Source: Cyanophora paradoxa
Taxonomy: Eukaryota > Glaucocystophyceae > Cyanophorales > Cyanophoraceae
Assembly (NCBI GenBank): GCA_004431415.1
Contig: QPMI01000563.1
Coordinates: 124,001 to 188,000, forward strand
DNA length: 64,000 bases
Direction of reading: 5' to 3'
This document shows positions 43,154 to 52,524 of the stretch, piece by piece. The translations under genes were made by a program, and so were the position numbers. The stretch's first letter is position 1. Every line of letters starts with the position of its first letter. A model generated the notes under the pieces. It made no database searches, was not told the origin of the DNA, and saw nothing but the letters and a program-made list of their open reading frames with translations.

Positions 43154-44522
43154 TTAAAGATTGATACGCCTTAAACCGTCCTTGTCCAAAATTATGAAAC
43201 TATGCATTAGAGCGCGAACATTAACATCGATTACCTTATCTGAAGGCATGTAGAGGGTGAGGAAGGAAGAAGAGGAATTTGTTAAATCAACATAACCAGA
43301 CTGGGCAATATTTCGAATTGCCTTTTCTCCATCAAGGCAGAATGGGAGTCCTGAAAGGACATATTTATCAACAACCTTATCCATGTTAGAGCATTTGAAG
43401 GCATCAGCAATTAGCTCAGCACCTTTGAGCAGTGGAATTGGCTCAGTGGCATAAAGTCGCTGTCCATTAATTTCAACAGTGAAAGTAATATCTTTGGAGT
43501 TGGCATAGGTCTTAAGAACACTGTGGGAGCCATTGGATTTGTCAACAGTTGCATGATCACGAACTGAAACAAGCAGAGCATAAACCAGTCCAGAGATTTG
43601 AGAGAGGTTAATTCGATTGGGTTGGGCATTGCCCTTGGCAGAAAAAGCACTAGCATCTACAAATCCAATATCAAGGGAGGGAATAGCCATGCCAGTAGTC
43701 TTTACTTTTTCAATTACAGTAGCGAAAAGCTCATCAGAAACATTAATAGCATGCATGTAAAGGCGAGGAGAAGTAATAGAAATGACAGGGGTTGTTGCAC
43801 CAAGAGTAAAGTCTGTGATGTTTTGACCAACATTTGCCAGAACAGTTTCAGCAGGGGCAGTTCCAAGACCATCATCTTTTGAATAATCTACATCAGCTGC
43901 TGCAACAGTAAGACCACGACCACCATAGGAAGTTTCAACATAACCCTTTCCAGCATCCTTAAACCAAACAGTAACAACCATTTCACCAGATAAAGCACCA
44001 AGGGAAGGTAGTGATTTAGCCAAGGCACAGGAATTTCAACGAAAAATGAGCCACCAAGGCGGTTGGTTCCATGAGCAGGGATGCCATGAACCATGCCCAT
44101 TGATCGCTTCTTTTTAGCTAGTTGATCCTCCGAATAATAGACCAGGGGAAATGAGCAAGGAAATCAGATGGAATATGGTAGGTGTAAGATCCATAGGTAA
44201 TTTCAAGTCGCTGAACTAAAGCACCAACTGGGCGAGTGTATCCATTGCGAACTAGGTCAGTATCACCAGCAAAAGTGATGGCTGGAAGGTCGAAAGCAAG
44301 TTCGAGTTTTCCACAGAAATTGTAGCGAGGTAGCTTGAAGGAAATGCGATTTCCAACATTATTCTCAAAAGTATTGCTGGGATTCACAACAACTAGAACT
44401 GGCTTAGACTTGGATTCGAGACCAAGCATAAGGGAGTTATCCAGGAAAAAGGCTTTCGCCTCCTCTGGGGTTGTTAGGGCTTCTTTCAGCGAAAGTCTTT
44501 GAAGAGTGGAAGTGATATCCAT
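43154..44522 (-). pseudogene. Major capsid protein (double-jelly-roll type), two frameshifts
   Basis: Three consecutive open segments in three frames together look like one capsid gene of about 455 codons. The N-terminal part starts at the ATG at 44522 (MDITSTLQRLSL; ATG preceded by TAATAAAAGAGAATATA) and runs to 44118 with jelly-roll-like strands (KPVLVVVNPSNTF, NRISFKLPRYNFCGKLELAF). A middle part (about 44020-44130) contains MGMVHGIPAHGTNRLGG. The C-terminal part (43154-44023, 289 residues) has MVVTVWFKDAGKGYV, TFTVEINGQRLYA and SSFLTLYMPSDKVIDV. Both breaks, near 44125 and 44022, read as single-base losses. The MCP assignment rests on position next to ATPase and penton-like genes and on strand-rich composition; no signature motif is decisive. 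If the breaks are real, this copy cannot make capsids. Confidence 0.7.
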
Positions 44523-44575
44523 TATATTCTCTTTTATTATACTGCAACATAAAAAATCTACCAATGATCCTTAAT

Positions 44576-45586
44576 TTATGCGAAGCTTGTAATAACTGGA
44601 TAGGAAGGGTGAAGCTGCGACATTCTCATCTTAAAGTATTCATAAACTGGGTCTCCTGCTGGCTCATCACCATAGCGAATTTCAAAGGTCAGATGAACAG
44701 GTTGACCCTCAAAATCAATTGGTTCATTTACAGCATTAACAATATCAACCGAGAAAGTGGATAATCCAACCTTTTTGTTATAGTATTTATAAAGTGGATG
44801 AGCCTCTGTTGAATTGTAAACAACATGCTCACCATAATCTTTGTCAGGAACCACTATTTTACGGAAGTAACCAGTCAGAAGACCATCCCCACATTGAACC
44901 AGATCACCCAGCTCCTTTACTCTCACAAACAAAACACTGTCCCTGGTCTTCTCAGGCTCAAAAGAAGATATAATGCCATTCACTCGACCATCAGTAAAGA
45001 TTCCATCAGTGAGAGCATCATAAACTTGGGATTTGATTGGGGAATTCCCATATCTTCCAGGATCAAGACCAAGCAGTCTAGCTGAACTCAATAGCTTTTG
45101 GATTGTTTGTTGGCTTGGGTTTACAGCAAGTGAGAAAGCCAGGTAAAAAGGCACTGCCGAGTGGAATATAATTCGTTTCAGTGACTCATCCCATTTGCAG
45201 CGAATGGATGGTTGGGGAGTTCTGCCAATGAATTTTGAGTTGATTACATTCACCAGCTGTTGGTGGCTTTGGATGGGGGTCTCGCGATTTACCATGAATT
45301 GTTTCCATTGTTCAAAATCAGCAGCTGGACGAGTTGTTGGAATTCCTGAGCTTCCAGCTCCAGGAGTTTGTTCAGAATAATAAATACTAAATGTGTTATC
45401 AACTGTTACATCTCCTGCTTTGGTTTCACCACTCACCATAGGGATGCTGTTATAAAATTCGGCTGAGACCAGTCTCACAGCCCTCACATTCTCATAAGTA
45501 CTGGGGAGTCGAGCCACAAAGCTTGATGTGGGACCATCACCAGAGATTGTATTAAATGAGCTAACCTCGATGTAATCCACAGGCAT
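44576..45586 (-). CDS. Penton-like minor capsid protein A
   Basis: The protein has 336 residues. It begins MPVDYIEVSSFNTISGDGP and continues SSFVARLPSTYENVRAVRLVS and AEFYNSIPMVSG. This pattern (an N-terminal strand, then a hydrophobic segment ending near a proline and Tyr/Asn) is typical of small jelly-roll penton proteins in PLVs and giant viruses. It lies directly upstream of the MCP on the same strand. The divergent gene at 45616 shares the same N-terminal pattern, so the two are probably paralogues. The role at the capsid vertices is inferred from family and context. Confidence 0.68.
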   Translation of the reverse strand: MPVDYIEVSSFNTISGDGPTSSFVARLPSTYENVRAVRLVSAEFYNSIPMVSGETKAGDVTVDNTFSIYYSEQTPGAGSSGIPTTRPAADFEQWKQFMVNRETPIQSHQQLVNVINSKFIGRTPQPSIRCKWDESLKRIIFHSAVPFYLAFSLAVNPSQQTIQKLLSSARLLGLDPGRYGNSPIKSQVYDALTDGIFTDGRVNGIISSFEPEKTRDSVLFVRVKELGDLVQCGDGLLTGYFRKIVVPDKDYGEHVVYNSTEAHPLYKYYNKKVGLSTFSVDIVNAVNEPIDFEGQPVHLTFEIRYGDEPAGDPVYEYFKMRMSQLHPSYPVITSFA

Positions 45587-45615
45587 TCTTCTTTTATCTA
45601 TATTTATATATTAAA
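45587..45615. promoter_or_regulatory. Bidirectional AT-rich promoter between the penton-like genes
   Basis: Only 29 bp separate the two divergent ATGs, and the gap is almost pure A/T (TTTATCTATATTTATATATT). Similar AT-rich leaders with AATAAA or TATAAA within about 25 nt of the ATG precede the MCP, ATPase, 41544-42278, 48138 and 51457 genes. This suggests a shared late-type promoter with very short 5' leaders. Confidence 0.55.
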
Positions 45616-46548
45616 ATGAATCGACTTGTTAATATTGATAGCAGGGATAGAAGCCAAGGAGAATCTGAAAACTCTTACAGGGTCACCCTCACAACTCCAG
45701 TAGAGAGACCAAGGGAATGTAGGGTTCTTTATGCAGAGATTCCAAACAGTATCTATAACAGTGTGGGGACTGATCATTTAACAGTTGATTTTAACTACCA
45801 AGATGGTTCATACAATGAAATCATCACACAGAAAGTGTATCCCCTTCCCAGTGGCTACATTAACCAGGGTCATTTTGGGGTAACACATCCCTATAATTAT
45901 GGGCTGAACTATTCAGGCTACCAGACCATTGCAGGTAAAACAGTGTTTTTTGAATTCAAGATATTCTACAATCCAACAACCTATAAAGTGGAGTTTTACA
46001 GTAACCATGAGTTCCGTTTTATTGCAAGCAACAAGCGAATCGGGAAGCTTTTGGGTGTAAGTTCTACTGAATACACCAATGGGTATTATAGCACTCCTCC
46101 TGTTGGTGGATCTCCATATCGACCTGAGAACCTTTTAAAGTATGATGGTAAACCTATTACACCTGATCACCCAGCATGGGGAATCACCTTCTCAGGACCC
46201 AGACTCTCCTCAAAGCCCTTGCAGTATTATTTCACCAGTAATAAGATGTCTGATATGAATGCTGAGCAGTATCTGTACATGCATATTAAAGAGCTTGCCC
46301 CCTTTGCCAGCAGACACAATATAATTCCGAAATCGCAACCACATAACCAGGGAGCTATCCTTAGATTGCAATTGAGTAAAGATATAGGTGGCTATGTTTA
46401 CCATAGTGGTGAGCATGCAGAATTTATTCAAATCAATGACAGAAACCTGGTGATAAGGGAACTCACAGTTGAGTTTAAAGATTACTTTGGTGAACTGATT
46501 GATATGAATGGAATCGATAATTCTTTTCAGTTGGAGTTTATCGAATAA
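45616..46548 (+). CDS. Penton-like minor capsid protein B
   Basis: The protein has 310 residues, beginning MNRLVNIDSRDRSQGESENS and continuing YRVTLTTPVERPRECRVLYAEIPNS. The IDSRDR start and the AEIPNSIYN motif are characteristic of penton-like or structural proteins of PLVs and large DNA viruses. The C-terminal third is strand-rich (LVIRELTVEFKDYFGELID). It is transcribed away from penton-like A, and its 3' end overlaps that of the convergent phospholipase gene by 11 nt. Two penton-like paralogues could form different vertices or a base for the fibres (inference). Confidence 0.65.
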   Translation: MNRLVNIDSRDRSQGESENSYRVTLTTPVERPRECRVLYAEIPNSIYNSVGTDHLTVDFNYQDGSYNEIITQKVYPLPSGYINQGHFGVTHPYNYGLNYSGYQTIAGKTVFFEFKIFYNPTTYKVEFYSNHEFRFIASNKRIGKLLGVSSTEYTNGYYSTPPVGGSPYRPENLLKYDGKPITPDHPAWGITFSGPRLSSKPLQYYFTSNKMSDMNAEQYLYMHIKELAPFASRHNIIPKSQPHNQGAILRLQLSKDIGGYVYHSGEHAEFIQINDRNLVIRELTVEFKDYFGELIDMNGIDNSFQLEFIE

Positions 46549-48094
46549 AGGCACCTGTGAAATCAACTCTCATTGTGGGAGCATTCACATACACAAGGGG
46601 ATAAATGCGAATATATTTGATTCTGAGAGAGAAACCTATGTAAAAAGCATCCTTGATGCTGAGAGGAAATCCACTCAATAGAGCCATATCACCAGAGTTG
46701 TGAGCATTGTTAATGTTCTCACAGATATATATTTTGTTCTGCCCATCTGATCGAATAAAAGACCAGTTGATCCCATCAGTGGATGTTGCCACATTGAAAG
46801 TCTTAATAAAAGCATTGGTGTCCCCTGATCCATAGGCAATCACAGAGGAGAGTTCAAAAGTATATGGAAAAGCAACTTGAAGGTATTCAGTGGGGGTTTC
46901 CCATATCTGTTCAGGAGCATACGCTCCAGCTTCCCAGCCAAATGCTGAAGGTCTAGCCATGAAAGGCTCTTTACCTGTCACAGAGGATGAGGCAGTAAAG
47001 GCATCATCTGCAAGCTGATACCAATTGGCATCCAAAGGAGGTGATGTAGTGAGAGTGGATGAGATGTAAGCCTTTGAGGGGTTCTTAAGTTCATAGTTTG
47101 CCACCAGCAAACTGCAAAGCTTATTAATCATATCATTGTTTGCTGCTATGTAGGTTTCAGTGAAAGAAAGCATATCTGGGATCTTAGAAGTGTCATCCAG
47201 GGAGCTTACTATGTGATTTGGAAGAGGTACTGATAGCCTGTAATATCTCCCATAATCCTGATCATAGTTGTAGGGTAACAACTCCTCCATCTTATCAAGG
47301 GCAGAAAGCTCACTTGCAGCCATGAGCATGTTAATCAATGGGCTTCCATCTGTTGAGGCAATCCATGAGAGAATGCCCCAGCTGTTGACAGTCTCATAAG
47401 CATAACCCACATAATCAGACTCTAAATGTGGGTCCACCTCTCCACAAGATATACTTATTACTATAATATCATCATCATCACTGTAAATTTTCTTTGCATG
47501 GCTGTAACCACACACACTGGGATTATTGTTTCCAGAAATGGCACCATCAATGAGACAGACATATACTCCCCGATTGAAATCAACAATGCTTACAGGTGAA
47601 AAGTATGTAGGAGCAGCAGAAGTAGCCCTAGCAGCAATCTTACAGGGCATAAAGTTGTAATTGTTGTCATTTGTGATAAATATTGGTTTCATATTCTGAG
47701 TATCAAAGGATGTAATCACAATGTCCTTTAGGGAATCCTGTATTAGTGATTCACCAGTAACTGAATTGATTGCAGTCTCCAAGGGTCCCACATCATACTT
47801 TGTATTAAAAAGGGCATTTTCGATTATATTTCGAGGATTTGCGAAAATCAAGGGCAGTTGAGTTAGGTAAATATTGTGTAAATCGTTTGCTGTCAGTTTA
47901 GGTTCACCTGGTTTATCAGGATGCCTGATGTTTAACCCAATAGCAATGATCCCACCAGTGGAAGTTCCACTCACAAGATCCACAAGATCGATTATTCTCC
48001 TGCCAGTTCGATTTTCGATTTCTTTTAGCAGCCTGGTTATGATAATGCCCCTTGCACCTCCCCCTGACAATGCTAAAACGACCTTGAGAGGCAT
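46538..48094 (-). CDS. Patatin-like phospholipase with C-terminal F5/8 type C (discoidin-like) domain
   Basis: The protein has 518 residues. The patatin fold is clear: oxyanion-hole ALSGGGARG (GGGARG, residues 11-16), nucleophile elbow GTSTG (Ser45) and catalytic DGA (Asp183) in LIDGAISGNN. These make the Ser-Asp dyad of lipid acyl hydrolases (phospholipase A2-type activity). From about 395 onward the sequence changes to a discoidin-like beta sandwich (WETPTEYLQVAFPYTFELS, TFNVATSTDGINW, KYIRIYPLVYVNAPTMRVDF), a carbohydrate- or lipid-binding module. A virion phospholipase targeted to membranes could help cross host membranes at entry or exit; that is inference. No signal peptide is seen. Confidence 0.85.
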   Translation of the reverse strand: MPLKVVLALSGGGARGIIITRLLKEIENRTGRRIIDLVDLVSGTSTGGIIAIGLNIRHPDKPGEPKLTANDLHNIYLTQLPLIFANPRNIIENALFNTKYDVGPLETAINSVTGESLIQDSLKDIVITSFDTQNMKPIFITNDNNYNFMPCKIAARATSAAPTYFSPVSIVDFNRGVYVCLIDGAISGNNNPSVCGYSHAKKIYSDDDDIIVISISCGEVDPHLESDYVGYAYETVNSWGILSWIASTDGSPLINMLMAASELSALDKMEELLPYNYDQDYGRYYRLSVPLPNHIVSSLDDTSKIPDMLSFTETYIAANNDMINKLCSLLVANYELKNPSKAYISSTLTTSPPLDANWYQLADDAFTASSSVTGKEPFMARPSAFGWEAGAYAPEQIWETPTEYLQVAFPYTFELSSVIAYGSGDTNAFIKTFNVATSTDGINWSFIRSDGQNKIYICENINNAHNSGDMALLSGFPLSIKDAFYIGFSLRIKYIRIYPLVYVNAPTMRVDFTGAFIR

Positions 48095-48137
48095 CTTTTA
48101 CTTATCAGGAATTTTATAAATCCATATAGTAAAAGCC

Positions 48138-51100
48138 ATGAGCTTCAATTACCCACCAAATCTAGAAACCATTCAAGATGATAATGCAGGCAGCACCAAG
48201 CATGTGAACTTTGATAATATTAAAGTAAAGGGTTCAGTTTCAATTGACCACAGCTCTGATAATTCATCAAAGACTCAATCAAGGGAGCATGCTTTATCTG
48301 TGAATCAAACCGATCCAGATAAAGAGGAGGTCAGTGTTGCTTTTAGTTTGGGTAATGTGAAAGCAAACCAAGTGGCAGAGATCAAAGCAACAAGAAGGAG
48401 ACCTAGGAAATTAAAAACCAGTGGCACTCACCCAGATATACCTTCCAGGTTCGATAGTGGTCGATTGATTTTCAATGTTCAAGATGAGCAGGGCAAACAG
48501 AACACAGCTTTGCGAATTTACAATGAGGGCAGCACTGCAAAAGCTGAGGTCCCCCAAGTATTGCAAGTGGGTCCCATTGCCAACACAAATCAGGTCTCCT
48601 ACACAAATGATGTATACCCCAAGGATATTACATATGACTTTGCGAGGAATGAGCCTTTTGGGTTTTTTACTCCAAAAGATGTCCATCAAAAAAAGCCATC
48701 AATTACAATCAACAGTAGCCCCAGTCAACCAGTAGCAATCCATTTACACCCTGATTTAGTCGAAATGGATAGGCACCTTTTGCCTTTGTATAGCAATGTG
48801 AAAGACCTTGGAATTCGAACCAGGCAATGGCGAAATATCCATGGCAGCAATGTGTATGCAAATGGGGAGAAACTTGTGAGTGAGAAAACTCTAAGGGAAA
48901 TAATCGAGCATTATGGTCCCAATGGACCAACAGTCCCATTCCCTATTCCATTTCCAAATGGACCTCCCGATTTAACACCAAAGAAGCAGCCTGGAAGAGA
49001 ATACACAGCAACTGAAGATGTAGCCTTTGGGCAGCATATTGTTAGTTGGGAGCAAGTTCGCAATAAACCTATAATTGAACCCAGAAAGCAAATAGATGAG
49101 CAGTATTTACCTCCTGAAGTCGATATATTAGAGCTTGATGAATATCAATTCGTTCCAGATGAGGAAGAATATTTACCAGATGGTTTTGACCCACAAGAAT
49201 ATGAATATGATCAGTTTGATCCCAATGAGGAGGAGATACTACCAGATGGCTTAGATCCACAAGAGTTTGAGTATGAGCAGAACTATGAACCTGATGAGGA
49301 GTATTTGCCAGATGGGCATGATCCACCAGCTGTTGATTATGAGCAACCTTATGAACCCCATGAGGAATTGTTACCAGATGGATTTCGACCTGAGATCTGG
49401 GAGTTCTTTCCTGATTATGAACAAATTAATAATAAACCTGCAAAGTATCCCCCAGAGGATCACAATCATGATTGGGATGAGATCTTAGGCAAACCTCAGA
49501 AGTATCCACCAGAGGATCACAGGCATGATTGGGGAGAAATTGATGGGATTCCAACTGAGTTCCCACCAAGCAAACATGAACATACTTGGGATGAGATCAA
49601 TGACCAACCAGAATTCGCAAAGGTAGAGCCTCTTGATAACTTGGGGGTTTCTCTTTATCAGACTTGTAATGTCCCAGAAAGGATCTTTTTGAATGAACAC
49701 TATGTACATGTGAATGGGACACTTGCAAATTCAGCTATGAGAGGACCACTTCATATTAGGACATTACCAGGCTCTTTTGAAACCCCACCACCACCAGGAG
49801 CAACCATACCAAATATCTTTGTGTCAAGCTACATGGAGGCTGACATTCCCACAGATACATTCAGAGTCCCAACAGACCCAGCAACCTACCAAAATTACAA
49901 CTCTGCTATACAGGTTCATGTAGCAGATGTAAGCAGCTTAGATGGCTCAAGACCAATGATAGTTTTCAGTCGAGATAAGTATTCCTACATTCCCATAGTG
50001 GGAACTGCAAATGATAATTATGGAAGGGCAGAGCTTGCATGGATTAAAACAGATTATGGTGGGGTTCTGGAAGCCAATCAAAGAATGGCTGCAAAAAACA
50101 TACACAATGAGAGCATTTCGAGAGTAGTCACAGAGGATTACCTTCAAGCTCAAAACTACATAGATGAAACAGAACTAAATACAATCATTGCAGGTATAGG
50201 TATTGGTGTTACAGGCAATTACCTCCCTCTCACAGGTGGGACTATTGATGGAACAGTAACAGCATGTAACTTCTTTGTCCATACTGAAAGCAATCAAACC
50301 TTTCCTGTGGTTCATCCAGGAGGTGAGTATGAGATACCTGATGATCCAGCTATTATGCCCATTAAGATTGATCTCCCTTCTGATTATGTAGGAAGGGGTG
50401 AACTAAAGACCATCTCTTTCACAGGAGATTATAATGATCTCATAAATAAACCCACCCCATCCAATTTACACCCTGTTGCATACTCAGGTAGTTTCCTTGA
50501 TCTTAATAATAGATCACACACCCACACAAAGGCAGAGATCACAGATTTCGCACACACTCACACAAAATCCCAGATAACAGATTTTGCACACACCCACACC
50601 AGAGCAGATATCACGAATTTTGCTCACACCCATTTTAAATCTGAGATCTCAGATTTTGCTCACACTCACACAAAGTCACAGATTACAGATTTTGCACACA
50701 CTCATGTCAAGAGTGAGATAACAGATTTTGCACACACTCATGTCAAGAGTGAGATTACAGATTTTGCTCACACTCACACCAAAGGTGAAATTACAGACTT
50801 TGCTCATACTCATACAAAATCCCAAATTACAGATTTCGCACACACCCACCTTTGGGGAGATATTACAGATCGACCTACTCTGGATCCATTCACAGCTACC
50901 ACTATAAGAGCCAACAACACAATGTATGTAGGATCAGGTCAGATTGTAGAACCAGCAGGACCTATGTTTGAAGAAACATGGTTCTTCCACAATTCGCAGA
51001 ATTACTTTGATAAAACCTTACTTGTTCGTGGAAATGCATATGCAAGGAATTTCTATGCTATGAACCCCTCAAATAATGCGACCATCAGTCGATGCATTAC

Positions 51101-51437
51101 AGAAGCAGATCTTTCCAGTCAACTCAATGCATATTTTAATGGGAAAATTCAAGCAGGTAAGTATGTTTACACTACTCCTGTTTTAAATTACAATAATCTG
51201 TATGTGTTCAATCTTACTATCTATTTTACCAATGCCTTTGCTTCTCCTCCTGTTGTTACAGCAACTGTAAGGCATGAAGGACAAGAACCAAATTATCAAG
51301 TAACTCCCGTCATTTTTACTGTGAACCTGTTGAATGTTTACAGTAACTATTTCACCTGTGAACTTTTCACTGATCCATATGCAATGAATAATTCATCCAA
51401 AACTGTAACAATCCATTACATTGCTGTCGCAATTTAA
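48138..51437 (+). CDS. Giant tail-fibre-like protein with His-x-His repeats
   Basis: The protein has 1099 residues. An N-terminal region is followed by acidic repeats built on LPDGxDPQEYEYxxxxPDEEE (about residues 330-430). Three units of the form KYPPEDHxHDWxEIxGKP come next (about 432-490). A long strand-rich part leads to ten tandem 12-residue units HTHTKSEITDFA (about 793-910). HxH repeats of this kind occur in phage long tail fibres and collar proteins, where trimers coordinate metal along the shaft. The C-terminus (PPVVTATVRHEGQEPNYQV ... KTVTIHYIAVAI) looks like a trimeric tip. It heads the rightward fibre gene array. A receptor-binding or spike role is inferred. Confidence 0.78.
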   Translation: MSFNYPPNLETIQDDNAGSTKHVNFDNIKVKGSVSIDHSSDNSSKTQSREHALSVNQTDPDKEEVSVAFSLGNVKANQVAEIKATRRRPRKLKTSGTHPDIPSRFDSGRLIFNVQDEQGKQNTALRIYNEGSTAKAEVPQVLQVGPIANTNQVSYTNDVYPKDITYDFARNEPFGFFTPKDVHQKKPSITINSSPSQPVAIHLHPDLVEMDRHLLPLYSNVKDLGIRTRQWRNIHGSNVYANGEKLVSEKTLREIIEHYGPNGPTVPFPIPFPNGPPDLTPKKQPGREYTATEDVAFGQHIVSWEQVRNKPIIEPRKQIDEQYLPPEVDILELDEYQFVPDEEEYLPDGFDPQEYEYDQFDPNEEEILPDGLDPQEFEYEQNYEPDEEYLPDGHDPPAVDYEQPYEPHEELLPDGFRPEIWEFFPDYEQINNKPAKYPPEDHNHDWDEILGKPQKYPPEDHRHDWGEIDGIPTEFPPSKHEHTWDEINDQPEFAKVEPLDNLGVSLYQTCNVPERIFLNEHYVHVNGTLANSAMRGPLHIRTLPGSFETPPPPGATIPNIFVSSYMEADIPTDTFRVPTDPATYQNYNSAIQVHVADVSSLDGSRPMIVFSRDKYSYIPIVGTANDNYGRAELAWIKTDYGGVLEANQRMAAKNIHNESISRVVTEDYLQAQNYIDETELNTIIAGIGIGVTGNYLPLTGGTIDGTVTACNFFVHTESNQTFPVVHPGGEYEIPDDPAIMPIKIDLPSDYVGRGELKTISFTGDYNDLINKPTPSNLHPVAYSGSFLDLNNRSHTHTKAEITDFAHTHTKSQITDFAHTHTRADITNFAHTHFKSEISDFAHTHTKSQITDFAHTHVKSEITDFAHTHVKSEITDFAHTHTKGEITDFAHTHTKSQITDFAHTHLWGDITDRPTLDPFTATTIRANNTMYVGSGQIVEPAGPMFEETWFFHNSQNYFDKTLLVRGNAYARNFYAMNPSNNATISRCITEADLSSQLNAYFNGKIQAGKYVYTTPVLNYNNLYVFNLTIYFTNAFASPPVVTATVRHEGQEPNYQVTPVIFTVNLLNVYSNYFTCELFTDPYAMNNSSKTVTIHYIAVAI
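50512..50875 (+). repeat. Coding tandem repeat: ten 36-nt HTH-ITDFA units
   Basis: Ten degenerate 36-nt units encode (H)THxKxEITDFAH. Some adjacent units are almost identical at the DNA level (HVKSEITDFA appears twice in a row), indicating recent unit duplication. Unit number is expected to vary among copies. Confidence 0.9.
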
Positions 51438-51456
51438 CTATTTGATTAATATAAAG

Positions 51457-52524
51457 ATGACCTCTCTATTAGAAATCCCAAACTATGAACTTGCAGCCAA
51501 ATCACTGCACAGCACCTCTCATGGAGTAGTTGATTCAACCCCTGGGTATATTTGTACTGAAACTTCAAGTAATACCTCTTTCACAGAGAATAATATACTC
51601 AGAGTCAAAGAAATTCGATGTGATAGAAATGGAGGCAAGATAAGAACCACAGGAATTATTATTTCGAATAAAAATCAGGTTCAAGCAGGTCAAGTAGTCC
51701 CAGATTCAGCAATATATGATAATGTAGGTGGATTTACCACAGCACAGATAGTTTCTTTTGGTAACACAAGTAATACTTCCGCTCTTGTAGTCAAGAGTGG
51801 AGGAGCATACTTTGGAGAGGCATTAAAGGTGAATGGAACAGTAACAGCATCCATACTAAATGCTGGAAGTGGAATGTTTGAGAGTCCAATAAATTTTGAG
51901 GGTGGATATAATGCGAGTAGTTTTTCAGTTGGTGTTGGTGTCTTTTCCACAATGTTAAACACACCTGAAATTGAATCATCGAATGCACTCAATATCAAGA
52001 GAAATGCAGTGGTTACAGCAACCATAAACAATGTTTCCCCTTCAATAAATCTAATTAAATATCTGAAAGCTCCTCACCCTCGGTTTTGTATTGTAAATTA
52101 TTCAACATCAGCAGTTACTGTGGGAACCACATCAACAGCAAGAAGATTCGCTTTTAACAGAACTCTTGTGGATGCAAGCAATAATATCACATTATCCACA
52201 GGCACCTTTACAGCACCTGTGTCCGGAATTTATAGATTCTTCTTCATTGTTCAAATGTCAACAGCTTCATCAACAGGGGAGTGTAGAGTTGCATTTAGAA
52301 AGAATGATTTGGCTCTTTCCCCTCAATCGGTTCAAGAATTTTCAACTTACAATGGAAGGCGAAGTGTTCATATGGAGGCTTCTTTTGCTGTATATGCGAA
52401 CGAATTTGTGAATGTTATACAAACCTGGACATCGTCCATGCAATATGATGCTACAATACAAGGTATTACCTGTTTTGGGGGCATCTCATCAGTAGATTAT
52501 AAACTTTTTGTTGGGAATTTATAG
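51457..52524 (+). CDS. Fibre protein with C1q/TNF-like head (paralogue 1)
   Basis: The protein has 355 residues from the ATG at 51457, which has AATATAAAG just upstream; the open frame extends further 5' without another good start. The N-terminal module contains RVKEIRCDRNGGKIRTTGIIIS, shared with the next three fibre genes. A shaft segment follows (ALVVKSGGAYFGEALKVNGTV). The C-terminal 130 residues are a C1q-like jelly roll (FTAPVSGIYRFFFIVQM, VAFRKNDLAL, FVNVIQTWTSS). C1q domains trimerise and bind proteins or glycans. It is immediately followed by paralogue 2, whose ATG abuts its stop. Confidence 0.75.
   Translation: MTSLLEIPNYELAAKSLHSTSHGVVDSTPGYICTETSSNTSFTENNILRVKEIRCDRNGGKIRTTGIIISNKNQVQAGQVVPDSAIYDNVGGFTTAQIVSFGNTSNTSALVVKSGGAYFGEALKVNGTVTASILNAGSGMFESPINFEGGYNASSFSVGVGVFSTMLNTPEIESSNALNIKRNAVVTATINNVSPSINLIKYLKAPHPRFCIVNYSTSAVTVGTTSTARRFAFNRTLVDASNNITLSTGTFTAPVSGIYRFFFIVQMSTASSTGECRVAFRKNDLALSPQSVQEFSTYNGRRSVHMEASFAVYANEFVNVIQTWTSSMQYDATIQGITCFGGISSVDYKLFVGNL

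Noticed and set aside
43888-44100. Hydrophobic 70-residue minus frame inside the capsid region
   Set aside because: Its N-terminal third is the middle segment of the MCP; the hydrophobic remainder is out-of-frame read-through after a base loss.
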